NCBI RefSeq assembly: GCF_012516435.1
Contig: NZ_CP051216.1
Coordinates: 1,676,001 to 1,740,000 of the forward strand
Direction: 5' to 3'
Source of the DNA: Pseudodesulfovibrio sp. zrk46
GTDB taxonomy: Bacteria > Desulfobacterota > Desulfovibrionia > Desulfovibrionales > Desulfovibrionaceae
Length of the DNA stretch: 64,000 nucleotides
In this document: positions 38,983 to 49,611 of the stretch, piece after piece
How positions within the stretch are numbered: position 1 is the stretch's first letter
How the letters are laid out: every line of letters begins with the position of its first letter
Translations under genes and position numbers: made by a program
The notes under the pieces: model-generated
What the model was told of the DNA's origin: nothing
Seen by the model: only the letters and a program-made list of their open reading frames with translations
The model's database searches: none

Positions 38983-39324
38983 ATGACTGAAACGCAGCGT
39001 CGTGAAATCAAGAGCCACCTCATGCAGGGACTGGATTCCCTCTCTTCTCAGGGCGTGGCCGCCAACCTGGCTGTGGAGAATTGTCCGGATGAAAATGACT
39101 TCGCATCCCAGTTGGCCCAGTTGGGCGTCAACGTGGCGATGCACCGCCGCCGCCAGATGCGGATGGTGGAGCTGGAAAACGCGCTCAAGCGTTTGCACGA
39201 GACCGACTACGGCATTTGTGAAGAGTGCGGTGAGGATATCGGCCTTGCCCGCTTGAAAGCCAATCCTTCGGCACGACTGTGCGTCTCCTGCCAGTCCGCC
39301 CTGGAGGACGGTGTTTCTCATTAA
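38983..39324 (+). CDS. dksA: DksA/TraR-type zinc-finger regulator
   Basis: The 113-residue protein has an N-terminal helical region and the DksA/TraR C4 zinc finger CEECG..CVSC. Such proteins enter the RNA polymerase secondary channel and modulate stringent-response transcription. It is shorter than E. coli DksA (151 residues), so it may be a paralogue and not the main DksA. The PHP/glycosyltransferase gene begins 28 bases downstream. Confidence 0.85.
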   Translation: MTETQRREIKSHLMQGLDSLSSQGVAANLAVENCPDENDFASQLAQLGVNVAMHRRRQMRMVELENALKRLHETDYGICEECGEDIGLARLKANPSARLCVSCQSALEDGVSH

Positions 39325-39352
39325 TTCGAGCCTGAACGACTGGGGGCAGAAC

Positions 39353-41794
39353 ATGGGTGATTCTCGGTTCAAGGTGGACATGCATGTCCATTCCAAGTTT
39401 TCCACGCGGCCTTCGCAGTGGATATTGCAGAAGATCGGTTGTCCGGAGAGTTTTACGGAGCCGGCTTCGCTGTATGCCATTGCCCGGGAGCGTGGCATGG
39501 ACCTGGTGACCATAACCGACCACAACACCATCAATGGATGCCTGGAGATCGCGCATCTTCCCGGCACGTTCGTCAGCGAGGAGATCACCACGTATTTCCC
39601 GGAAGACAGGTGCAAGCTGCATGTGCTGGCGTACGATATTAGCGAAGCGCAGCATGCCGACATTCAGCGCCACAGGGAGAACGTGTTCGATCTGGTGCCG
39701 TACCTGCACGATCAGGGCATCGCCCATGCGTTGGCGCATCCGTTGTTTGCCGTCAATGACAAGCTGACCTCCGCCCACTTCGAGCAGGCTCTGCTCCTGT
39801 TCGACGTGTTCGAGGAAAACGGGACCCGTGACGCTCGTCAGAATCAGGTCCTGCGGGACATCATCACGCGCTTGTCCCGCATGGACATCGAGCGTCTGGC
39901 CAATATCCATGGCATTGAGCCGATGGGTGAAACGCCTTGGGTCAAGGGACTCATGGGCGGGTCCGATGATCATAGCTCCCTGAATATCGCTCGAATGTAC
40001 ACCACGTTTCCGGGCAAACCCGCTCTGGAGAATGTGCTGTCCGGCATCGACAATCACACCTGTCGGCCGGCTGGCAATCCGGCCACGCCACGCACCATGG
40101 CCCACAACCTCTACGGCATCGGCTACCAGTTCTACCGACAGAAGATCGGCTCCATGCAGACCGCTGCCAGCGAGCACATCTGCTTCCGCTTTGCCCAGAG
40201 CGCGCTGTCACCTGTGCCGGACACGGCCAAGGCGCCTGCATCTCTCAAGGAGCGGTTTCTAAAGTTGATCGGTCGGAGCAAGGCCTCCCTGCACCGGGAG
40301 TACGCCTCTGCTGATTCCGTGCAACACATGCTGCTCAAGGAGGCCGGGAAGATCATCATTCGCGACAAGGAACTCCTCGCCATCGCCCACGGCAAGGTGC
40401 GCGATCCGCAAAAGCTGGAGGCGGAGTGGGCGCGATTCGTGTCGCTGGCCGCCAATCGTGTCCTGTCTCAGTTTGCCGATCGCACCCTGAACTCGGTGCT
40501 TGGCGCGAACATCTTCGACGTCTTCCATTCCATGGGCTCGGCAGGCTCCCTCTACGCCCTGCTGGTTCCCTACTTTGTGGGCTACGACCTGTTTTCCCGT
40601 GAGCGCACGTTCTCCCGCGAGATTTTGTCCCGCTTCCGCAACAAGGGAGAGAGCAGGCGCGACCGCGGTCTCAAGATTGCCCACTTCACGGATACCTTTG
40701 ACGAGATCAACGGCGTGGCCCGTACCATTCGCCAACAGCTCGACATGGTGGCCCGTCACGGCAAGGACATGACCGTAATTACCTGCGGTGCCAAGGCCGA
40801 CGTGCCCGGCGCGGTCAGCTTTGCCCCGGTGGGGCGGTTCTCGGTCCCCGAGTACAAGGAACTGGTGCTGTCCTATCCGCCGTTTCTCGATATGCTGACC
40901 CACTGCTTCGAGCAGGAGTACGACTGCATCCTTGCGGCCACTCCCGGTCCGGTGGGCCTGGCAGGGCTGGCTATCTCACGTATCCTGAAGCTGCCGTTCC
41001 ACGGCACCTACCACACGGCGTTTCCCGAGTACGTCGGCGCGTTCACTGAGGACACCGCCCTTGAGGACGGCTGCTGGCGGTACATGAGCTGGTTCTACGA
41101 CCAGATGGAAGTGATCTACGCCCCCAGTGAGGCCACCAAGTTCGAGTTGGCAGACCACGGTATTGATCCAGAAAAGATCGTCACCTATCCGCGTGGCGTG
41201 GACACCTTTCGTTTCCATCCGGAGAAGCGTAACGGCTTTTACAAACAGTACGATGTCCAGAGCCGCACCAAGCTCATCTACGTGGGCCGTGTGTCGCAGG
41301 AAAAGGGACTCGATGTCCTTGCCGATGCGTACAAGAAGGCCGCCAGAATGCGCGACTCCCTGCAACTCATTGTGGTGGGTGATGGCCCGTACCTTGATCA
41401 GATGAAACGTGAATTGCGTGGTCTGCCCGTGACCTTCACGGGCGTGCTCAAGGGGGAATCCCTTGCACAGGCCTACGCCAGCGCCGACCTGTTCGTCTTT
41501 CCCTCGGCCACTGACACCTTCGGCAACGTGGTGCTCGAGGCGCAGGCCTCCGGGCTCCCCGTCATCGTCACTGACAAGGGCGGCCCCTGCGAGAACGTCT
41601 TGCAGGACGAGACCGGCCTCATCTTCCCGGCAGGTGATGCGGACGCCTTGCTTCGCGCCATCATCCACATGGTCGATACCCCGGAGCGTATCAAGTATAT
41701 GGGCAAACGGGCCCGTGCCCACGTGGAAAACCGGACCTTTGATGCCACCTTTCTGAAAACGTGGGAGATATTCGGCAGTAACGTCGCTGCATAA
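39353..41794 (+). CDS. PHP-domain/GT4 glycosyltransferase fusion
   Basis: The 813-residue protein starts with a PHP phosphoesterase domain: DMHVHSKFS (H11, H13), ITDHNT, AHALAHPLF and GGSDDH supply the metal-binding residues. A linker follows, and from about residue 440 there is a GT-B glycosyltransferase of the GT4 type with GVARTIRQQL, PFHGTYHTAFPEY, IYVGRVSQEKGLDVL near residue 642 and SATDTFGNVVLEAQASGLPV. The fusion suggests a linked phosphate-ester hydrolysis and glycosylation, perhaps on a lipid or polysaccharide precursor; this is inference. ATG 39353 was preferred to an earlier in-frame start. Confidence 0.87.
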   Translation: MGDSRFKVDMHVHSKFSTRPSQWILQKIGCPESFTEPASLYAIARERGMDLVTITDHNTINGCLEIAHLPGTFVSEEITTYFPEDRCKLHVLAYDISEAQHADIQRHRENVFDLVPYLHDQGIAHALAHPLFAVNDKLTSAHFEQALLLFDVFEENGTRDARQNQVLRDIITRLSRMDIERLANIHGIEPMGETPWVKGLMGGSDDHSSLNIARMYTTFPGKPALENVLSGIDNHTCRPAGNPATPRTMAHNLYGIGYQFYRQKIGSMQTAASEHICFRFAQSALSPVPDTAKAPASLKERFLKLIGRSKASLHREYASADSVQHMLLKEAGKIIIRDKELLAIAHGKVRDPQKLEAEWARFVSLAANRVLSQFADRTLNSVLGANIFDVFHSMGSAGSLYALLVPYFVGYDLFSRERTFSREILSRFRNKGESRRDRGLKIAHFTDTFDEINGVARTIRQQLDMVARHGKDMTVITCGAKADVPGAVSFAPVGRFSVPEYKELVLSYPPFLDMLTHCFEQEYDCILAATPGPVGLAGLAISRILKLPFHGTYHTAFPEYVGAFTEDTALEDGCWRYMSWFYDQMEVIYAPSEATKFELADHGIDPEKIVTYPRGVDTFRFHPEKRNGFYKQYDVQSRTKLIYVGRVSQEKGLDVLADAYKKAARMRDSLQLIVVGDGPYLDQMKRELRGLPVTFTGVLKGESLAQAYASADLFVFPSATDTFGNVVLEAQASGLPVIVTDKGGPCENVLQDETGLIFPAGDADALLRAIIHMVDTPERIKYMGKRARAHVENRTFDATFLKTWEIFGSNVAA

Positions 41795-41862
41795 GGTCGC
41801 GGCAAAACCTCTTCGGGCCGGACGCGCGGTGCGCTGATAGCCGGTCAAATCTTCATACATTC

Positions 41863-41896
41863 AAAGGCTCGTCCCCGATGGGGGCGAGCCCTTTTT
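41863..41896 (+). terminator. Rho-independent terminator after the PHP/glycosyltransferase gene
   Basis: AAAGGCTCGtCCCC / GGGGCGAGCCC with a four-base loop is followed by TTTTT. Confidence 0.88.
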
Positions 41897-42193
41897 CATG
41901 CTCCTACGAACGGCTCGACAGTTTTGGCTGTATGCGCTGTCCAAATTGGTCCCGAAGAAGACCAAAAGTGCACTGTTTGATTTTTGGGGAGGGTGTTTTT
42001 CGGTGTTTTAGCCAGTTTTTCGAGGCTTGGAATGCAGATTGTAAAATAATGATGCTCAAAAATGGAGTCATATTTTGGCAGTAAACATTATTGTTAATCA
42101 TAAAAATAGAGAAGACGACATTTTTGTGAGTTGTCCATGTGTCAGTGTGCAGCTGGTAGAGTGAAAGGGTTGAAACTCCGGTGTATATGCCCG

Positions 42194-42209
42194 TGGCATC
42201 AATGTTGCT
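42194..42209 (+). promoter_or_regulatory. Sigma-54 (RpoN) promoter of amt-glnK
   Basis: TGGCAT-CAATG-TTGCT matches the -24/-12 consensus with GG and GC at the required spacing (ten bases between). It lies about 150 bases before the amt start, which fits nitrogen-limitation control. Confidence 0.75.
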
Positions 42210-42357
42210 AAGCAGATAGGTCCTGTTTGGTTTTTTTATGCCAAAAATGTAAAGTCTTGCTTTGGGCCGGGAACTTGAAGCAGGGCGGACAGAGTGGCCG
42301 CGTGGTGCGGTCAGCTTTTTTGCAACCTTTTTACATGTTTCTTTCCGGAGGGTTGGA

Positions 42358-43931
<1,574 letters not shown>

Positions 43932-43948
43932 TTTATCGCCAATCAATG

Positions 43949-43990
43949 AACCGCCCTGTCCGGCTGATGTCGGGCAGGGCGGTTTTCTTT
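43949..43990 (+). terminator. Rho-independent terminator after glnK
   Basis: CCGCCCTGtCCG / CGGgCAGGGCGG with an eight-base loop is followed by TTTTC. Confidence 0.85.
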
Positions 43991-44011
43991 TGCCTTGTTG
44001 CGAGAAACAAT

Positions 44012-44046
44012 AAAAAAGGCCGAAGCATTGCTGCTTCGGCCTTTCG
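44012..44046 (-). terminator. Rho-independent terminator after rfaE2
   Basis: GGCCGAAGCA (44018-44027) / TGCTTCGGCC (44032-44041) with a four-base loop, read on the minus strand, ends in a T-run. Confidence 0.85.
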
Positions 44047-44066
44047 TGTAATCTGTCTTGTGGAGA

Positions 44067-44549
44067 CTATCCGCGGACCTTCTCGAGGAATCCGGTGGTG
44101 GAGTAGCCGTCCAGCAGCGGCAGGGAGTGGACCTCGCCGCCAGCCTTGGTGACCACGTCGGCGCCGACGATCTGGTCGACGGGCCAGTCGCCGCCCTTGA
44201 CCAGCACCTGCGGGCGGGCAGCCTTGATCACTTCCAGCGGAGTGGATTCGTGGAAGATGACGATGTAATCGACGCACTCCAGTCCGGCGAGGACGAAGGC
44301 GCGATCTTCCTGATTGTTGACCGGGCGGTCGTCGCCCTTGCCCAGCATCTTGACGGACTCGTCGGAGTTGAGGCCGAGGATGAGGGAGTCGCCCAGAGCG
44401 CGGGCGCGGGTCAGCAGGTCGACGTGACCGGCGTGGAGCACATCGAAGCAGCCGTTGGTAAAGACCAGCTTGTGGCCGGGCATGAATTCCGCCTTCTTCT
44501 TGAGGAAGGTGCGGATGGACATGAGCTTGGGATTCTGCGGCAGGGACAT
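44067..44549 (-). CDS. rfaE2: D-glycero-beta-D-manno-heptose 1-phosphate adenylyltransferase
   Basis: The 160-residue protein is a stand-alone nucleotidyltransferase corresponding to the C-terminal half of Hld[27 protein letters not shown] has the HxGH motif, and [17 protein letters not shown] and [11 protein letters not shown] are typical. It makes ADP-heptose for the lipopolysaccharide inner core. The ATG at 44549 has AGGAGAG in front. It starts ten bases after the ykgJ-like gene. The kinase half (RfaE1) is not in this window. Confidence 0.93.
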   Translation of the reverse strand: MSLPQNPKLMSIRTFLKKKAEFMPGHKLVFTNGCFDVLHAGHVDLLTRARALGDSLILGLNSDESVKMLGKGDDRPVNNQEDRAFVLAGLECVDYIVIFHESTPLEVIKAARPQVLVKGGDWPVDQIVGADVVTKAGGEVHSLPLLDGYSTTGFLEKVRG

Positions 44550-44559
44550 GGAGTCTCTC

Positions 44560-45354
44560 CTATTTTTGACCGCGGGAGCGGGTGGGCACGTTCTTGGTCT
44601 TGAGTTTGGACGTGTCGCTGAAGAGCATGAGCTCGAACCAGTCCATGGCAAAGGAAAGGGCGACGAACTCGTCTTCAAGGATCGCCTTCTGGCGTTTTTC
44701 GTCGATCTCCAGACGGTCGAACAGACGCATCTGCACGATGAAACGCTGGAACTCGTCCACCTTGTACATGGCGAGGGTGGCCATGTGGCTCATCTTGTCG
44801 GAGACCGGGCGGCCGTCTTCACGCACGCGGGCCAGAATGTTCATGTAGCGGTCATTACTGGCGGTGTATTCGTGGAAGCCCTGATCCTGTTTCCAGGAGC
44901 TGCCGGTCCACTCGTCAGGCTCGTTGAAGCCCATGCAGTGATCTTCCTGCACGATGAAAAATTGTTCCTTGGTGCCGCCCTTGCCGTCGGGACGGGTGGC
45001 GCGGCCGAGGGGGTACATGCGGCAGGCACCGGGGCGGTCTGCGTAGATGGCACAGCCTTCGCCGGTGACGAAGTGGCAGGTGCGGGCCTTGCTGTCGCTC
45101 ATGCGGAACTTGAAGACTGGAAAGTTGGTGTCCGGAGCGCGGTGCCCGACAGTGTAGACGCGCAGGAAGTCGATGGAGTTCTTATCCAAGGCTTTACGCA
45201 TACGCAGGATGTCGTAAGGCGTCAGGACCATATCCAAGTCGCTGCAGCATGCGTTGAAACATTTGATGCCCGGGTAGCACTTGAAATTGTATGTCTTGCC
45301 CTCTTCCAACTCGGGGAGGGAATCGAGAAATTCTTTGGTTTCGTCGTTGCTCAT
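44560..45354 (-). CDS. YkgJ family cysteine-cluster protein
   Basis: The 264-residue protein has the cysteine pattern of the YkgJ (zinc/iron-chelating) family: [15 protein letters not shown], later [25 protein letters not shown], and DHCMGF. It probably binds metal in the cytoplasm; its biochemical role is unknown. The ATG at 45354 has GGAG in front; the 30 codons upstream overlap a G+C-rich leader. It is 118 bases after the 88-residue gene and ten before rfaE2. Confidence 0.85.
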   Translation of the reverse strand: MSNDETKEFLDSLPELEEGKTYNFKCYPGIKCFNACCSDLDMVLTPYDILRMRKALDKNSIDFLRVYTVGHRAPDTNFPVFKFRMSDSKARTCHFVTGEGCAIYADRPGACRMYPLGRATRPDGKGGTKEQFFIVQEDHCMGFNEPDEWTGSSWKQDQGFHEYTASNDRYMNILARVREDGRPVSDKMSHMATLAMYKVDEFQRFIVQMRLFDRLEIDEKRQKAILEDEFVALSFAMDWFELMLFSDTSKLKTKNVPTRSRGQK

Positions 45355-45472
45355 GGCGGTCTCCGGGGCAAGGCCCCTGTTGTGTGGCGGCGCGGTGCAG
45401 CCCGCGTCGGAGCGTCCTCGTAGCACGGACTGGCGCAATAGCAAAGTCCGGCCCCAGGGCGCTGGGTGGCGG

Positions 45473-45739
45473 TTAGTCTTCCTTGGTTGTGTCTGCGGTT
45501 TCCGCAGCTTCGTCGGCCAGCGCCTGTTCCACGCCTTCCTGCGTGACCATGGAGGCGTAGGCGTCCTTGAAGATCAGGCGGGTGGCGAGCTCGTCGGCCT
45601 GTTCGCCCAGTTCCATCAGGTGTTCCAGAAAGTCGATGATGGCCAGACGGCGTTCTTCTTCACCGTGTTCGAATTCGAATTTGCAGTCGCCGCTTTCGAA
45701 ATAGTGGGCCACACGCTTAAGGTAATCGATATCCAGCAT
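45473..45739 (-). CDS. Small conserved-looking hypothetical protein
   Basis: I do not recognise this 88-residue acidic, helical protein. It has no membrane segment or signal peptide. AAGGAGACTTTC precedes its ATG, and it lies in frame with a run of real genes (phosphoesterase, rlmH, then ykgJ and rfaE2), so it is probably expressed. A palindromic repeat separates it from rlmH. Confidence 0.7.
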   Translation of the reverse strand: MLDIDYLKRVAHYFESGDCKFEFEHGEEERRLAIIDFLEHLMELGEQADELATRLIFKDAYASMVTQEGVEQALADEAAETADTTKED

Positions 45740-45752
45740 GAAAGTCTCCTTC

Positions 45753-45872
45753 GATTGTTGAAAAGCATCCGATTGCTGCGTTGCCAGTCACAAAGCCGTC
45801 CTCGCCGTAGCGCTGCTACGACTGCGGGGACTTTGCGACTGTCGCCTTGCACTCGCACGCTTTTGAACAATC
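45753..45872. repeat. Dispersed palindromic repeat, family 1, copy C
   Basis: This 120-base palindrome has outer arms GATTGTTGAAAAGC (45753-45766) and GCTTTTGAACAATC (45859-45872) with one mismatch, the border motifs TGCGTTGCC and GTCGCCTTGC, middle arms CAAAG / CTTTG and the core CGTAGC-GCT-GCTACG near 45806-45820. It sits between rlmH and the 88-residue gene. Confidence 0.82.
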
Positions 45873-45885
45873 TCTTGTTTGCATT

Positions 45886-46356
45886 CTAATCGTGGTGGTA
45901 AGGCATGTTTTTGTGGATGGTCCCGGCGCGGTACAGCTGTTCCAGCAGGAGCAGGCGCGCCAGCTCATGGGGCAGGGTCATGTCGCTTAAGCGGATCTTG
46001 TGGCGGGCGGCAGCCTTCACTTCATCGGACAGGCCGAACGGGCCGCCGATGACAAAGACCGGACGCTGGTTGGGCGCATCGGTCCATTTCTGCAGCCGCT
46101 TGGCAAACTCGCGCGAGGTCATGCGGTCGCCGTATTCATCCATGATGATGATCACGTCGCCTTTCTTGACCTTGGAGAGGATGCCTTCGCCTTCCTTCTT
46201 GTTGCGCTCGGCATTGGGCAGTTTGGATGGGCCGTCTTTCACCATGGACTCTTCCAGCTTGAAGAAGCGGGAGAGCTTTTTCCAGTAGTGGGCGCATCCG
46301 TCCACGGAGTGTTTCTCCTTGAGCTTGCCTACCCAGATGAAGCCGATTTTCGACAT
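45886..46356 (-). CDS. rlmH: 23S rRNA pseudouridine-1915 N3-methyltransferase
   Basis: The 156-residue protein is RlmH (YbeA), a SPOUT methyltransferase: the knotted SAM site is visible in FVIGGPFGLSDEV and LSDMTLPHELARLLLLEQLYRAGTIHKNMPYHH, the strongly conserved C-terminus. It methylates pseudouridine 1915 in helix 69 of the large ribosomal subunit. AGGAGAACC precedes the ATG. It follows the phosphoesterase by 15 bases. Confidence 0.96.
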   Translation of the reverse strand: MSKIGFIWVGKLKEKHSVDGCAHYWKKLSRFFKLEESMVKDGPSKLPNAERNKKEGEGILSKVKKGDVIIIMDEYGDRMTSREFAKRLQKWTDAPNQRPVFVIGGPFGLSDEVKAAARHKIRLSDMTLPHELARLLLLEQLYRAGTIHKNMPYHHD

Positions 46357-46371
46357 GGTTCTCCTGTTCCC

Positions 46372-47028
46372 TTAAACGGTCTTGAGTTCGGCGGTCACTT
46401 GGCCATCCACATAGTCGATGCGGATGTAGCTGCCGCCAGCGAGCATGCCGGGGTTGATGACCTGTGTGGTCCCAACGGTATCCATGCCCTTGGCCTCATG
46501 AATGTGGCCGGTCATGACCACCTTGGGTGCGGTGCGTTCAATGAACGCGCGTACGCCCGGGCTGCCCACATGCTGGCCGCCGCCGACGACGTCCAGCTTG
46601 GTGCCGTGGGGCGGTTCGTGGATGGCCACGATGAGTTGATCAAAGGACTCGGCCTTCTCATAGGTCTGGTTCAGCCAGCTGATGAGGGTGTCCTCAGGCA
46701 CTTCGCCCGGTGTGCCGAATGGCGTCGGGGTGGACAGGCCAACGCCCATCAGGCCGAGGCCCGGGGCGATTTCGCGCACGCGCAGGTGGATGTCCATATC
46801 CTGTTCCTGCAGGTACGCCTGCACAGTGTCGGTGTCCATATTGCCAGGCTGGGCCAGGATACGGGGATTGTACTTGGCCACGGCCTCAATGACGGAGCTG
46901 GCCGCCTCGCGGCTGCCCCGGTTGGTGATGTCGCCGGTGATGATGACGCCCTCAGCGTCTGCCAGATCAGGGATCAGGCTCAACATATCGGTGGATTCGT
47001 GGATGTCTCCGAAGGCGATCCAATACAT
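46372..47028 (-). CDS. Calcineurin-like metallophosphoesterase
   Basis: The 218-residue protein has the metal-binding motifs of the family: FGDIHES, ITGDITNRGS, QPGNMD, IVAIHEPP and VVMTGHIHEAKG. It would be a cytoplasmic dinuclear-metal phosphodiesterase or monoesterase of unknown substrate, similar to the YfcE/MJ0936-type enzymes. GGAGACTGAGAT precedes the ATG. It heads the run with rlmH, the 88-residue gene, ykgJ and rfaE2. Confidence 0.9.
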   Translation of the reverse strand: MYWIAFGDIHESTDMLSLIPDLADAEGVIITGDITNRGSREAASSVIEAVAKYNPRILAQPGNMDTDTVQAYLQEQDMDIHLRVREIAPGLGLMGVGLSTPTPFGTPGEVPEDTLISWLNQTYEKAESFDQLIVAIHEPPHGTKLDVVGGGQHVGSPGVRAFIERTAPKVVMTGHIHEAKGMDTVGTTQVINPGMLAGGSYIRIDYVDGQVTAELKTV

Positions 47029-47221
47029 ATCTCAGTCTCCATATAAGAAGATGGTTGTTCGACTCGGCGCGACAGTAGCCCCAGCGCATGTTTGAGTCAA
47101 ACGCCGTAAGGTAAAGATGGGGTGTATTTCGTCGGTTGATAAACACTGACATTTTGAAGCTCAGTCAGTGGAAGATTTTCAGAGCATTGGGGTGGGGGCT
47201 GTATGGGAGAATAAGGATTAG

Positions 47222-47860
47222 CTAATTGTCATTCATAAAGTACTTACGAAGTCTTCTATAGCCCTCGATTAAATTGATACGGAATCCCATAACACCGGGT
47301 TTTGCTTCAAATAGGTCTTGTCGATGGCTGCTCACGTTTTTTTGGGGAGGTCGAGTACTATATTTGTCTACTAAAATTGAGCCATGTGGGATTAAGTATT
47401 TGCGAAAGTTTGACTTACGGTCTGAGACATTTCGAGGTTTTCCAAATTTAACTCCATCCCCTCTCAGTTTACTATCTACATCGACCATTTGATCGTAGAT
47501 GCGGCTTGCCATTATGCACAGCAAATCAAGGGCTTCATCAACACACTCTTTGACATCGTAATCTGCTTTATGTGCACTCTCTGCAACATCGTTCAAGATG
47601 CTTAGAGAGTCATTCTTGAGATAGTCGTTCATCCAACTTCCCCAAAAAACGACCTCTGGAGAACCGCTATATGTGATTCCCTGATAATAAATATGGGAAC
47701 CGTCGTACTCTTTTATTTCTAATTTTCCCCCATACCCCATAACGCGCCATTTAATAACTAACTTGATAAGTTTCTTATCAAGTTGTTCAACAAGTGAATG
47801 GGTGAACGGGTACAGTTTGGAAGTTTCTTTTCCTACTATATGCAGAGGTTGAAGTTGCAT
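47222..47860 (-). CDS. A+T-rich hypothetical protein
   Basis: I do not recognise this 212-residue protein. It is mixed in charge, with no signal peptide, membrane helix or known motif. Its coding sequence is clearly richer in A+T than its neighbours, which suggests recent acquisition. No good ribosome site precedes the ATG, which lies 21 bases after the AMIN-domain gene stop; it may depend on that transcript, or the true start may be internal. The 193 bases downstream carry nothing recognisable. Confidence 0.6.
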   Translation of the reverse strand: MQLQPLHIVGKETSKLYPFTHSLVEQLDKKLIKLVIKWRVMGYGGKLEIKEYDGSHIYYQGITYSGSPEVVFWGSWMNDYLKNDSLSILNDVAESAHKADYDVKECVDEALDLLCIMASRIYDQMVDVDSKLRGDGVKFGKPRNVSDRKSNFRKYLIPHGSILVDKYSTRPPQKNVSSHRQDLFEAKPGVMGFRINLIEGYRRLRKYFMNDN

Positions 47861-47881
47861 GTTTTGATTCAGCTTCAGTTT

Positions 47882-48556
47882 CTACAAATCCACCCGCACA
47901 ACCAAGCGATTTCCTTCTCGAGTAAAAGAGGGCTCGAGCTTGCCAGCGGGGGCCTTGCGGAAATGGACCACGAAGCGGAGTCGATCGGGATGGGCACCGA
48001 CCACGATGTGTTTGATGGCCCCGGTGCTGGAACGGATCACGTTCTTGGTCTTGAGGTCCCATGGCTGACGCATGTCGATGACGAGGCGGCGCGGATTGGA
48101 AAGATTCAGATAAGACGTGTCGCCAACGGGACGATCACACTGCACGGTGAGAATGAATCCGGTGTCCGTGTTGGTGAGGGTGGCTGCGGTGACGGTTCCG
48201 ATACCTGCCTTGGGAGCAGGAGCTGGCGTGGGCGTGGGCTTGGCTACCGGCGCAGGTTTGGGGGTGGGAGCGGGTTCGGCCTTGGGGTCCGGCTCTGGAG
48301 CTGGCTCCTCGGATACGGGCAGGTCCGGCAACTCGACAGGTATTTCTTCCTCACCGGTCGCCACGGGCTCGGACTCCTCTGCGGGCGCACCCGGTGGCGG
48401 GACAAGCGGCAGTACGGTGGGGTCCACCATGCGGCGGACTTCGGACGGAACTTCCGCGTTGGTAGAGGCAATCTGGGCGTGCAGGATGACTACTCCCAGA
48501 CCGAATATGCAAATGATGACGGACAGTACCAACCGTTCGCCTACGGATTTAGACAT
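47882..48556 (-). CDS. AMIN-domain envelope protein with Pro-rich linker
   Basis: The 224-residue protein has an N-terminal membrane helix or uncleaved signal (VLSVIICIFGLGVVILHA), a linker very rich in Pro, Ala and Glu (about residues 45-115) and a C-terminal AMIN-like beta domain (NPRRLVIDMRQPWDL, RLRFVVHFRKAPAGKLEPSF). AMIN domains target proteins to peptidoglycan or envelope machinery. No catalytic domain is attached, so it probably works as an adaptor in the periplasm. GGGAG precedes the ATG. Confidence 0.78.
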   Translation of the reverse strand: MSKSVGERLVLSVIICIFGLGVVILHAQIASTNAEVPSEVRRMVDPTVLPLVPPPGAPAEESEPVATGEEEIPVELPDLPVSEEPAPEPDPKAEPAPTPKPAPVAKPTPTPAPAPKAGIGTVTAATLTNTDTGFILTVQCDRPVGDTSYLNLSNPRRLVIDMRQPWDLKTKNVIRSSTGAIKHIVVGAHPDRLRFVVHFRKAPAGKLEPSFTREGNRLVVRVDL

Positions 48557-48649
48557 GACACTCCCTTGAAATGGACTCTGGTCGGTATACTGGATTCAGG
48601 CGGTAATGGCAAAGGGGGCGGCAGGAAAGCGCTGCCGGGCGAATGAGGC

Positions 48650-49609
48650 TTAGAACTGCTCGTAAAACTCGATAAGCCTGTCGGCCACATGCTTGTCGGA
48701 CCAGTGGTTTTCCATGAAGGCGCGGCTCCTTTCGCCAATGGCCTTGCAGAGATCTCGATCATTGTGGAGCTCCCGAAGCCGATCTTCCAGCTGGGGCTGA
48801 TCGTAGGCGAGCACCCATGGGAGGTCGTCGGTCCTGGCAAAGTCGGCCACCTGCTGGCGATTCCAGTCGTTGAGCCCGGCGATGACAGCGAGCCCTTGCG
48901 ACAACCCTTCCAGACTGCTGACGCCGTAGTAGCCCTGCATGTGATCGAACAGGACGTGGCAGCGGCGCTTGCGGGCAAGACATTCGTCGTTGGGCACGTC
49001 GTCGATCATGTCCACATCGAGGTGGATGCGTTCGCGGCCGAGGCGGCGGACAGCGGCCTCGAACTCGTCGGTGTTCTTGAGATCCTTGCGCGTGGGCGAG
49101 TGGCAGACCTTGAGCTTCTCGCGGTCATCAAAACGGCCCCACATGGGGGTGAACAGCGGTTCGTTGATGGGGACGAGGTTGGGCTGCCAGCGGGCCTCGG
49201 GCAGCTTCTTCATGAGGTCCGGGGTGGAGACGAGCAGGTTGGTGCGGCCGAGGTCCTTGTACTTGGTACGGAAGGACTCCGGGTTGGAGCGAAAATCGTG
49301 GTGGCCGTGGTGATGGTGAACAATGTGCTTCCCGGCCATGTGGTCGGCGGGGAGGTGTGGGCCAAAGGGCTGATGCTCGTCACAGGTCATGTGGAAATGA
49401 AACACGTCCGCCTTGTCCATGAGGATGCGTATCTCCTCCAGACCGTCCGGGCCGAGGTCCGGTACGTGCAGATCCTTTTCCCACGAGTGGGTATAGCGGG
49501 TTTCCAGCGTGACAAGGCGTGCCTCATGGTCAGAGTGGCGATTGATGGCCTTGCAGAACTGTATTGCGGTCCCGGCAGGATCATTGATGGCGAACATGAG
49601 GATGTTCAT
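48650..49609 (-). CDS. Glycosyltransferase-like protein (GT-B type)
   Basis: The 319-residue protein begins MNILMFAINDPAGTAIQF, a GT-B style start, and has a late segment YYGVSSLEGLSQGLAVIAGLNDW typical of the donor-binding half of GT4-like enzymes. A His-rich run (HHHHGHH) lies near residue 97. It probably transfers a sugar, but acceptor and donor are unknown. It starts two bases after the Hpt gene stop, so the two are co-transcribed. Confidence 0.7.
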   Translation of the reverse strand: MNILMFAINDPAGTAIQFCKAINRHSDHEARLVTLETRYTHSWEKDLHVPDLGPDGLEEIRILMDKADVFHFHMTCDEHQPFGPHLPADHMAGKHIVHHHHGHHDFRSNPESFRTKYKDLGRTNLLVSTPDLMKKLPEARWQPNLVPINEPLFTPMWGRFDDREKLKVCHSPTRKDLKNTDEFEAAVRRLGRERIHLDVDMIDDVPNDECLARKRRCHVLFDHMQGYYGVSSLEGLSQGLAVIAGLNDWNRQQVADFARTDDLPWVLAYDQPQLEDRLRELHNDRDLCKAIGERSRAFMENHWSDKHVADRLIEFYEQF

Positions 49610-49611
49610 GG

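Larger units (their letters stand above)
41795..42357. other. A+T-rich intergenic region upstream of amt
   Basis: The 563-base gap contains the terminator of the PHP/glycosyltransferase gene, a visibly A+T-rich stretch (about 41980-42130) and a sigma-54 promoter. Enhancer sites for an NtrC-like activator would be expected in the A+T-rich part, but I saw no convincing palindrome. No gene was seen. Confidence 0.5.
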
